Below are positions 37,350-46,989 of a stretch of 64,000 nucleotides of DNA, one piece after another. A program made the position numbers and the translations under genes. Every line of letters starts with the position of its first letter. Within the stretch, counting starts at the first letter, position 1. The stretch comes from Ailanthus altissimus (taxonomy: Eukaryota > Streptophyta > Magnoliopsida > Sapindales > Simaroubaceae), in NCBI GenBank assembly GCA_946807835.1, contig OX327690.1:30226501-30290500 (forward strand), given 5' to 3'. A model generated the notes under the pieces. It made no database searches. It had not been told where the DNA came from and saw only the letters and a list, made by a program, of their open reading frames with translations.

Positions 37350-37892
37350 TGTTGAGTATGCGAAAATTAAAGACGAACATGAAAGGAGGACGAAAGGAGA
37401 AAGCGATTGCTCAGGTATAGGCGCCGCGGCGCCAGGGAATAGGCGCTATAACGCCGGTGCGGGAAATAGTTTTTCATTTTATTACGTTTTGTTCCATCTC
37501 TTACTTGTTTTAGGTCTCCCTAAAACGACTCCCACACATTTAGGATTAACTTAAGTAGTCCTAAAACCTATATAAAGGCACTTTATTGGCTTGTGAATAT
37601 ATATTTGTGATCATAACATTCTTTATAATTCTTAGTAAGAGAAATTCTAGTTTATAAGAGAGAGTAAGTTCTTTGTGAGTTCTTTGTGAGTTCTTTCTTA
37701 TAAAAGGCATACTTTGTGAGTGCCTTGTGATTCAATAACAAAATAGTGTGATCTTGATCCGTCGTAGATGTAGGTAAGTTACCGAACTACGTAAATTATG
37801 TGTGTTATTTGTTTACTTTTTCTCTCTAGATTTTTTAATTGTTTGTTTCTGCATTATATTACTTGGGATACTTGATTGCTTCCGCTTCAACA
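37350..37892 (+). mobile_element. 5' LTR of copia element A
   Basis: The right edge is set by the primer-binding site at 37896-37907. The left edge near 37350 is uncertain. It has a TATA (TATATAAAGG) near 37570, direct repeats of GTGAGTTCTTT near 37670-37700, and an R/U5 part that recurs at 38391-38625 and 45060-45413. A GC-rich perfect palindrome lies at 37420-37433. Confidence 0.6.
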
Positions 37893-37895
37893 AAC

Positions 37896-37907
37896 TGGTA
37901 TCAGAGC
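37896..37907 (+). other. retrotransposon primer-binding site
   Basis: TGGTATCAGAGC is complementary to the 3' end of plant initiator-methionine tRNA, the usual minus-strand primer of copia elements. It sits three bases after the LTR end. Confidence 0.9.
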
Positions 37908-37923
37908 TTGGTTCTAAGCAGAT

Positions 37924-38390
37924 ATGGCCACACCCAAATATGAAGTAGAGAAATTCAACGATATAAATAACTTCAATTTGTAGAAGATTAAGGTTAAGGC
38001 GTTGTTGATTAGTCAACGATTAGGCTCGGCATTAGAGGAGGCTGTAGCTCTATTTAGTGAAGAGGAGAAACGCCAGAGTCATTTAAAGCTGAAGCAGAAA
38101 GAATGAACATTTAAGAAAGAGCTCACAGTATAATTATTCTGTCATTGAGCGAAGAAGTACTGAGGGAAGTAACAGATGAGATGACGGCAATTAGTCTTTG
38201 GAAGAAGCTTGACTCTCTTTATATACGGAAGTTATTAGCCAACATATTGTATATAAAGAAGAAGTTGTATCAGTTGTCTATGTCAGAGGGGACACCGATG
38301 AAAGATCATATAAATGCCTTCAACAAGATCATTATTGATCTTTAATCTATTAATATCAAGATAGAGGATGAAGAGAAGGCAATCATCCCG
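37924..38390 (+). pseudogene. copia gag remnant, element A
   Basis: Reads MATPKYEVEKFN... then a TAG where the sibling copy at 38.7 kb has the TGG Trp codon of the NFNxWK motif. It continues through LWKKLDSLYI and FNKIIIDL with a second stop near 38343. The sequence ends at about 38390, where LTR-like sequence of element B starts, so everything downstream of early gag is missing. Confidence 0.8.
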
Positions 38391-38640
38391 TTGTGGACGT
38401 AAGTAAGTTGCTGAACTTCTTCATTCTTGTAAAAGACATACTTTGTAAGTGCTTTGTGATTTAATAGAAAAGAAAGGAGATCTTGATCCGTTGTAAACAT
38501 AGGCAAGTTGCCAAATTTCTTGTATTTTCTTATACCTTTCTCTCTCTCTAGATTGCTTGCTAATTGCTTGTTGTTGCGCTACATTGTTTACTTGATACGT
38601 TTTCGCTTTAGCAAACTAATATTTGTGGTTCTAAGCAGTC

Positions 38641-41581
38641 ATGGTCATACTTAAGTATGATGTAAAGAAATTTAACTGGACGAATAATTTCAATATTTGG
38701 AAGATTAATGTTACAACATTACTGGTGAGCCAACAGTTAGACTCAGCCCTAGAAGAGACTACAGCTCCGTCTAGTGAAGAACAAACACCAGAGTCATTAA
38801 AAGCTGAAGTAGAGAAGAAAGATATTCAGAAAAAGACTCATAGCATAATCGTTTTGTCATTGAGCGATAAAGTTTTGAGGGAAGTTGCAGGAGAAAAGTG
38901 TTAGAAGTTGTCCATTCTAGGGTGTATACATGTGGGTCTTGTGTTTAATCACAATTTATACATATCTCATACATATAATGAAGCAGCGGAAGCTTAAAAC
39001 ATTGCAGTAAACACAATCATAATATATTAATCAGAAACGAAATTGAGAAATAACCCTTGAAGCCTTTGGATGGAGATTGTTGAAGTCCACCAAAATGTTG
39101 TCTTTGATCAATTCTAGTAATCAACAATGGTGAGTTTGATTATCTAGAATGACAGCTTTTAATCCAGCAGATGTTTAACTACTTAAACTTGTGTTCTTGA
39201 TTTTTTTTTTGATTAACACTTAATCAATTAATCAAAAACCTATTTTGCTAAATTGGTTTTATGCCTTAAAAGAAAATAATGAATTCAATACTTGAATCCA
39301 TTAATTAGAAGACAATTTCTCTTTTCTCTCTTTGTAAAATGGCTGACCTAATTTTGCAAAATCAAATTAACAAAAACCCTTTTTTCAATTTAATTTACAT
39401 TTGTCTTATTTATACAAATGAATTTAATTTCATTTCATAACACTTAATTTCACTTAATTTCAATTTGAATTTAATCTAACCTAATCATAGTTAACTCTTA
39501 ACTTTAGTTAGATTAAACTAACATTTAAATATTCTAACTATAGTTAACACTTAACTCTAGTTCATTAAAAGAATATTTAAATATTTTAACCATAGTTAAC
39601 TAACTTAACCATGGTTAGATTAACTTTTACTTAACCATTAAGTATAGTTAATCTAACTTAACTAAATGGTTAACTCTTAACCTTAGTTAAACTTAAATTA
39701 TTTATTCAACAATTAAATAAATAAATATTTATTTAAATTATTTAACAATTAAATAATTATCAAGTGAAATTACAATTATGTCCTTACTCGGTTACCAAGT
39801 TAACCTAAAGTGGGTCTCACCATCTGACCATATACTTTAGTTAACGTAACCTAAGTAAATTGCTGGATTTTACTGTATTGAACTATTCAATACGGTATGC
39901 TGCCCAAGTGCTCAAAGAGTACATTTCATATTGGGACTCCCTAGGTCCACGCCCGATTTGTCAAATGAAACTATTCCGCAAGTCCGTGAACGATGCCCCA
40001 CGCACACATTACGGATATTACAAATTAGCGCGTTAGACCATACATGTTGAGGTTACTACATATTCGTATAATCCTTCCATCATTATATCCAGGATGAACG
40101 GGATATAGATCATTACCGTCAAATCCCGATAATTTCATCCATTATTTTATTATCTTCAGATTCGTATCTTTATGAACAATTTACGCAAACACTTTTGCTA
40201 TAATGTTCGAACCTGTAGGAAACTCCTTTCCCAGGTTGATTGCTTACGGCCATAAGACTTTACAAGATACAATCTCGAAGTTCGGATATACTACCCATCT
40301 ATGTGAGCTGGCGGATCCCATATCTACGCACACCGAACTCCATGAGCATCAGACCATACCCAGTGACACGTAGCGGTCAGACCATGAAAGATCTCTGACA
40401 TACGTGGAACCAAAGTATGATGGATCTCCTACAAGTTCACCGTGGCACTCAGGTCGAAGGACCACAAATACTACTCAACTCGAGAGGAACTTCCTTTGAC
40501 GGTTTCATAAGATGTCTATTGGGGTCCTCTTGAGTCTGTTCAGTATCCAGTCCTAACTGAATACCTGTATGTCTATATGAACTTCAACCAAGCTCATGGT
40601 TAACTAAGAAAAATCATCTGTACAATACAGATATAGACATACACTAATCTATGTGTATCACCAATAGACCCTCATTGGTGAACGTAGATCAGAAACTCTT
40701 TATTTGAGAAGATACTTCCATAATGACATTTCTTAGTCTCTATTGCAACTCTTTGCAACTATGTCATTACTAGTAGATTCTCAGGTCTTTGTGACATTAT
40801 TGATTAAGTTCTAACTTTTTAGAACTCGCTGGCTATTATAACCTGCTAACTCTTAGTGCTGGTCTAAACTTCTTTAAACCAGATATGAACTTATTCAGAT
40901 CATATCATGTCTATAATGTTACAAGCTTAATTACCATTTAATAAAAGTTATTAGCGATTTAATAAAATATGCATTGTATAAATATTACAAACTAAATATT
41001 CATACAAACTAGGATGACGAGTAAGCACATACCCTAACAAAAAGACAGTTTTTTGTCTTTGAAAGAAGTTAGATTCTTTTTATATGAGAAAATCGTTGAC
41101 TAACCGATTACATATAAAGAAGAAGCTTTATCGGGTGTCCATGTTTGAGGAGACAGTAATAAGAGACTATATAGATGCCTTCAACAAGATCATCATTGAT
41201 TTTGAAGTTATCAACATAAAGATAGAATATGAAGATAAGACAATAATAGAAGATGAAGATAAGACGATTATCTTGTTAAGTTCTCTTCCCTGCAGTTATG
41301 AATACTTTGTTGATATGCTACTTTACTACAGAGAGAGTTTAACCACGAGTGATATGAAATCATCATTAAACTCAAAGCAATTAGAAAGGCAAATAGAGGC
41401 TAATGTAGAAGGTTTATCTATAAGAGGACGGGGTGCTCATAAGAAATGTTATTGCTGCAAGAAAGATGAGTACTTCATAAAGGACTGTTCGAAGAAAAAA
41501 GTAAAGGACAAGAAGAGAGAGACGGATTCTGCTATAGCTTATCATGATAGCTATGACAACAGAGACTCTAGTCGTTTTTAA
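38641..41581 (+). pseudogene. copia gag of element B, split by an insertion
   Basis: Gag starts MVILKYDVKKFNWTNNFNIW at 38641, runs to about 38898, is interrupted by the 2,141-bp insertion, and resumes at about 41045 through LHIKKKLYRVSM. The zinc knuckle at 41447-41488 (CYCCKKDEYFIKDC) keeps the three Cys positions of CX2CX4HX4C, but the His is Tyr, which should weaken RNA binding. Confidence 0.8.
38899..41039. mobile_element. 2,141-bp solo-LTR-like insertion inside copia gag
   Basis: Ends are TGTTAG...CTAACA, a 6-bp inverted terminus of the TG...CA type. It is flanked by the 5-bp duplication AAAAG (38894-38898 and 41040-41044), the hallmark of LTR integration. It splits a gag frame that rejoins across it. 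No internal repeat of its own start, primer site or protein domain was found, so I call a solo LTR; a long non-coding LARD-type element is the alternative. 39480-39690 is packed with AACYATRGTTAA-type palindromes. Confidence 0.85.
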
Positions 41582-41589
41582 TAGGAATT

Positions 41590-44550
41590 AGTAGCATTAG
41601 ACGTAAGTTGCATAATAAGAAAGTGAGAGAATTAATAGAAGTTAAGTATGACCCTGATATTAAAAGAAACTTGATCTCACTGAGGACATTACACCAGAAT
41701 GAATATGCCATTAAGGTTGAGAGAATCCATGATTGTGATGAGGGGTGAAAAGAACAAATGAGTATATGTGCTGACTAGAGAGGTTATGAGTTGTTCTATA
41801 TCATTCTCTATTGCTAATGAGAATATGAAAAGTAAGTTGTGGCATCTAAGGTTAGCACACCTAAGTGAGAGGATCCTAAAAGAGTTATTTAATCAAAAGG
41901 TGTTTAGTGAGGATAAGTTTCAGCCATTGGAGTTTTGTGAGCATTATGTGTTAGGTAAAGCACATAAAGTGAGGTTTAATACCGGAGAGCACAAAATCAA
42001 AGGGACTCTTGACTATATACACTCAGATCTTTGGGAACCAACACAATCAGTCACTTATGGTAAGGATATATACTTTCTCACTTTCATTGATGACTATTCA
42101 AGAAAATTGTGGGTTTGTGATTTAAAGAGTTAGGAGCAAGTGTTTGATACGTTCAAAATATGGAAGTCCTTTATTAAAAATCAGACTAGTAAGAAGATTA
42201 AGAGACTAAGAACTGATAATAGTCTCAAATACTGCAACAGAAGGTTTGATGGATTTTTTACCGAGTATGAGATTATAAGGTATAGAACTGTGAGATCAAC
42301 ACTGCAGAAAAATGGTATAGTAGAGAGGATGAATAGAACCCTGCTTAAAAGGGTTAGATGCATGTTAACAAATACGAAGATGTTCAAGGTATTTTGGGGT
42401 GAAGCTGTAATGATAGTAGCCTATTTGATTAATAGAAGTCATTTCTCCATAATAAACTTCAAAACTCTAGAAGAGAAGTGGTCTGGTAGCCATCTCAAGT
42501 ATAATCACCTCAAAATATTTGGTTGCCCAGATTTCGTGCATATGAAGCAAGGCAAATTGGAGTCTAGAGCTATGAAAGGGATATTCATAGGGTATCTCGA
42601 ATATGTGAAAAGATACAAAGTATGGTGTAAAGAGTTGAAACCACCTAAAAGTATCGTAAACCAAGATATGGTAGTAGAATAGATGAAAATGCTGAAAGAA
42701 CCTAAAAAAGATGAGAAAAAAGAACATGTGCCCAAAGAAGTTTCAGCACCAGAAATAGTTGAAGTTGAAGTGGACCCTAAAAGTAGATCTGATATACCCA
42801 TAAATCAATACTTTAGCAAGGCAGCCCTTGAAGTTGAGCAAAAGACACCGGTGAGTTCCTCCAAGTCTACTCAAAGTAAGACTAGGACTTCTAATATGGA
42901 GTTTGAAGAGTACTAACTTGCTAGAGATAGACTAAGGAGAACGATTAACCTATCAATTAGGTATGCTCAAACAGATTTAGTTGCTCATGCTTTTAATTCT
43001 ACATACACTATTGAGTATGATGAGTCTAGGTCTTATAGTGAAGCTATAAAGAGTGAGAATAATGATAAATGGCAGTAGGCTATAGAGAAGAGATTAATTC
43101 TCTTATAAAGAATAATACTTGGGTGTTGGTAGATAAACCTCAAAAGAAAATAATATAGTGCAAGTGCATGACAATGTTAAGGAAATGATACTGGGAATAG
43201 AGCTTACAAGGTTTAAAGTTAGGCTTGTAATACAAGGTTTTACTCAGAGATGGGGGATTGAGTTTTATGATATTTTATGTCTAGTCGTCAAACACACATC
43301 TATTAGAATTTTGTTAGTTATATGTGCAAACCTTGACTTACATCTAGAGCAGATGGATGTAAAGACGGTTTTTCTATATAGAGAACTAAAGAAAAAGATA
43401 TACATGTCCCAGCCACAAGGGTTTGCAGAACCAGTTATGGAAGAGCATGCCTGCTTATTAAAAAAGTTATTATATGGGTTGAAGCAATCTTCTAAGCAAT
43501 AGGATTTGATGATTTTATGATGACTTGTGGATTTAATAGCAGCAAGTATGATGGTTATGTGCACTTTAAGAGCCTAAGTAGTGGGATGAGTATGTATTTG
43601 CTTCTATATATGGATGATATGTTGATTGCATGTATAGATATGAAGAAAATACAACAATTAAAGAAGCAATTAAGTGGCGAGTTTGAAATGAAAGATTTGG
43701 AAGTAGCGAATAAGATTTTGGATATAGATATTGTGAGGGAAAGAATAGACGTTATCTTTTTGTCACAATAACGATATATACTTAAGATTCTAGAGAAGTT
43801 TGCTATGTCTAATACAAAGACTGTTTTCACACTCTTGGCCATGTATTTCAAACTTTCAATAGCACAGTCATCAAAATTCGAAGAGGAGAAACTGCAAATA
43901 TCATATGCTAGCACTGTTAGGAGCATCATATATGCGATGGTTTGCATAATACCTGACATAACACAAGCGATGAGTGTTGTAAGTAGATACATGACGAATT
44001 CAAAAAAAGATCACTAGCTTGTAGTGAAGTAGTTATTTAGATATCTCAAAAGAATGTCGGATCATAGTTTATTGTATAAAAGGATTAAGAATGAGAGTGA
44101 AATGGTAAGAGGATATGTTAACTCAGATTATGCAGGTAATCTCGACAGAAGAAAATTTTTGACGGGTTACATATTCACAATATTTAGGTGTAGTATGTGC
44201 TGGAGGTCGATTTTACAGCACATAGTGGCATTATTAACCACGGAAGCGGAATACATAATTATAGGTGAAGCTATTAAGAAGGCCGTATGGTTAAAAAGGA
44301 TATGCGCAGAGATATTGGCTACTGAATGCGTCAACAACGGTGTATATTGTAATAGTTAGAGTGTCATACACTTAAACAAGCATCAAGTGTTTCACGAGAG
44401 GTCTAAACACATTGATGTGCGACCTCATTTCATTCGAGAGATTGTTCAAAGTGATGAGATCAGTCTAACAAAGATTATGTCGACTGAAAATCCTACTGAC
44501 GTGTTAATTAAGCTACTGTCATCGATTAAGTTTATCTTATGCAATGACTA
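41590..44550 (+). pseudogene. copia pol (integrase, RT, RNase H), multiply broken
   Basis: Domains in order: GAG-pre-integrase (LWHLRLAHLSE near 41840), integrase core with Asp at 42026-42028, Asp at 42215-42217 and Glu at 42323-42325 (second Asp to Glu spacing D-X35-E), reverse transcriptase (FLYRELKKKIYMSQPQGF near 43370; YMDD at 43607-43618), and RNase H (from about 44054, with VNSDYAGNLDRRK). Integrase before RT fixes it as Ty1/copia. Frames are broken by many stops, several of them TAG where Trp is conserved (for example after SKQ near 43500 and twice near 44018-44031). A clear protease was not found. Confidence 0.88.
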
Positions 44551-44639
44551 AATTAGAGTCACTACTATATGAGGGTGATCGAAGATGCGGAGAAAGATCT
44601 TGAAAGTCTCAATGATAATTTTGAGTCAATTGGGGGTTA

Positions 44640-45413
44640 GTTAAAAATTAGTTATTCAAAATTAATGATGAATTTTTATTTTAAGTTGGAGACCAATGAA
44701 AAGTCAACAAAAAATCTAGTACATGAAAGTCGTGCTAGATATAAGCAAAACAAAAAGTTGAAAGCAAGGAATTTACGTGGCAGTACTGTTCACGAGATAC
44801 TATTTAGGCGTGTACTGTATATAAGGGTATTGTTCAATCAGCAACTTATGGGTATTTCTTGTATTAACACAATTGACTTCTTTAAGTGAGATTTGGACTC
44901 CTACAATTAAAAACTCTTATTCCAACTAAGTTTAGAATTTCTAGGATTAATATTAACACTATATAAACTCGTATAACTCTTTATAATTGACATTAATCAT
45001 CATAACACATCTACCAGAAGAGAAAAATCCTAAATTATAAGAGAGACAATTTAATAAGAAATTATTGAAATTTTTTTTGTGAACTTTGATATTCTTGTAA
45101 AAGGTATATTTTTTTAGTATCTTGTAATTCAATAAACAAAAAAGTAAGATTTTAATCTATCGTTGACATAAATAAATTGTTGAATCACGTAAATTTTTTA
45201 TGTTTTCTTCTCTCTCTTTAAATTGCTTGTTGCTACAGTATATTATTTACTTAATACACTTTCGCTTTTATTTTAACACAAAAATGATATGCGTAAATAA
45301 GTTATCAAATTATGTAAATTTTTATATTTTTTTTTTTTTTTTTAAATTGCTTACTAATTGTTTGTTGCTATACTATACTGTATTATTTACTTAATATACG
45401 TTCGCTTCTAACA
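44640..45413 (+). mobile_element. 3' LTR of copia element B
   Basis: Follows the polypurine tract and aligns with the 5' LTR: TATATAAACT near 44960, then AAGAGAGA, then GATATTCTTGTAAAAGG, then TCTCTCTTTAAATTGCTTG. The last part is duplicated in tandem (about 45155-45285 and 45286-45413). Divergence from the 37.4-37.9 kb LTR is heavy, implying an old insertion or a different parent copy. Confidence 0.7.
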
Positions 45414-45825
45414 CAAAGATGATATACGTAGATGGCACAAATTAGATAATTTACCTCTTCCCACACCAGCTCTTATCTTCTTATATTTGACTACAATACC
45501 AGTTTGAAGCCCACGGACAACAAATCATCCCTGAGAAAAAAACAAAGACAAACACATGATACCATGTCACAGAAAGTAGAATAATGCTTTTATTCTAATA
45601 TTCTTCTGTAATTATTCGGTAGAGATAGAAAAACCGGGCCCTTGTCTTCATAGATATACTTTAAACCTAACCAAATCTCTCTAAGTGAACCAAAATAAAC
45701 TAAATGAACCAACTCGAAATTAGTAGAAGTGCACATCTGTTCAATCATTTTCGAAATTACAACATTCACTTTAATGAAAATGATGTCGACATAAATGCTC
45801 CCCGAGGTACAAAATTTTATGTCAG

Positions 45826-46968
45826 TTACCTCTTCTTTACATTCTTCTTAATATCTCCTGCTACCTGATTCCTCTCAACATTTCTTCTACTCACCTTGAC
45901 CGAAACAAGGCTTTGAAAGCAGAGCTCCGTTTCATACAAATACGGTGCACCACGGATCCTAACATCCTTAACTATCCCCTTTTTCAGATCATACCGTAAA
46001 AGGCTCGACCTATCCTGCACCAAGAGAACTTCACTGCCGCCCATAGAGTAACCTATAGGCCTTACACCTCTCAAAGGTCCAACCGTTTGTTCTTGTGACA
46101 ACGAAAACAACTTAGTCCATGAATCCTTCACCTCATATTCTTTCATCAGCCATACATCAGAGCGAACTTTCGAATAATTTGCAACCACACATAAACAATT
46201 TCCTAACACCCCCACCTCCAAACTGAAGCCCTTACCCACAAACTCAGGCAGCGCCACCTCTTTATAGTCGTCAACGGCTAAATCCACCGCGACCACAATC
46301 TTGTACTCCTCAGACTTAACATTTCCACTCACTACCCAATGTAAAGCACCATTAGCATAAATCCCATTTGTTTCTGGGTACCGAAGAACATAAGGCATAT
46401 CTCTAATACACTTCCAATTGTTTCTTGCCAAGCTATAGACCTTAACTTCACACTCGAAGAACTCACAATCCAGGCCGCGAAACTGGGCAATCCTAACAAG
46501 CTTATAATCATCACTCATCAAATCACACCCAAATCCATATGCATAAGTACTATAAACAGAACCACCGTATTGCTTACGGTCAAGCGACAGAAAGGGCAAA
46601 ACGTGGTGCTTTCTTGTAGATGTGTTCCAGAAAGTGATATCATCAACTATATTGGAAATACAAACCAACCCATTACAGGAACCGAGGAGCTTAACACTGT
46701 GACTGTAACACATCAAGGGCTGATCGATTACTGAGGCAACGAGATCCTGGGAGTTCAAACTTACCCAGTAGATGTTCTTTTTGGAGTATTTAAGGATGAG
46801 GGCTTGGTTGGTGCTGGACTCGATGGAGTTGTTGAGATGGAGCTTGATGAATTCCGGGCCGTCGATTAGATTGCGCCAGGATTTGCATACGCCCCTGAGA
46901 CGTAAGAGTTGTTTGACTTCTAGTCGCTTCAGTATGTCAGCGATTATGTCCGAAGGGAGCTTGGCCAT
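45826..46968 (-). CDS. F-box/FBA protein, CPR1/CPR30-like (single exon)
   Basis: A 380-aa uninterrupted frame. The F-box is at residues 2-45 (AKLPSDIIADILKRLEVKQLLRLRGVCKSWRNLI), followed by an F-box-associated domain with LLGSCNGLVCI, FWNTSTRKHHVLP, YGFGCDLMSDDYKLVRI, EVKVYSLARNNWKCI and NGALHWVV. The C-terminus ends in a basic tail (RRNVERNQ...KKNVKKR). Expected role: substrate receptor of an SCF E3 ligase, target unknown. It is closer in motif detail to the 61-kb relic than to the 33-kb gene. The decayed copia complex ends about 400 bp downstream of its stop. No lesions are seen. Confidence 0.93.
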   Translation of the reverse strand: MAKLPSDIIADILKRLEVKQLLRLRGVCKSWRNLIDGPEFIKLHLNNSIESSTNQALILKYSKKNIYWVSLNSQDLVASVIDQPLMCYSHSVKLLGSCNGLVCISNIVDDITFWNTSTRKHHVLPFLSLDRKQYGGSVYSTYAYGFGCDLMSDDYKLVRIAQFRGLDCEFFECEVKVYSLARNNWKCIRDMPYVLRYPETNGIYANGALHWVVSGNVKSEEYKIVVAVDLAVDDYKEVALPEFVGKGFSLEVGVLGNCLCVVANYSKVRSDVWLMKEYEVKDSWTKLFSLSQEQTVGPLRGVRPIGYSMGGSEVLLVQDRSSLLRYDLKKGIVKDVRIRGAPYLYETELCFQSLVSVKVSRRNVERNQVAGDIKKNVKKR

Positions 46969-46989
46969 GGTCGTGTTTTTTTTCTTGCG

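Larger units (their letters stand above)
38391..45413 (+). mobile_element. decayed Ty1/copia retrotransposon, element B
   Basis: A partial LTR (38391-38625), a mutated primer-binding region, gag (38641 on), integrase, reverse transcriptase and RNase H in Ty1/copia order, a polypurine-type tract (TGGGGG at 44631-44636) and a 3' LTR to about 45413. It is a sibling of element A and probably the product of unequal recombination between tandem copies. It is not autonomous: the frame is broken many times and gag is split by a solo-LTR insertion. Confidence 0.88.

Noticed and set aside
41590..44550. Possible integrated pararetrovirus because of the RT YMDD motif
   Set aside because: Integrase with D,D-35-E precedes RT, a tRNA-Met primer site and LTRs are present, and no movement or coat protein is seen: this is Ty1/copia.
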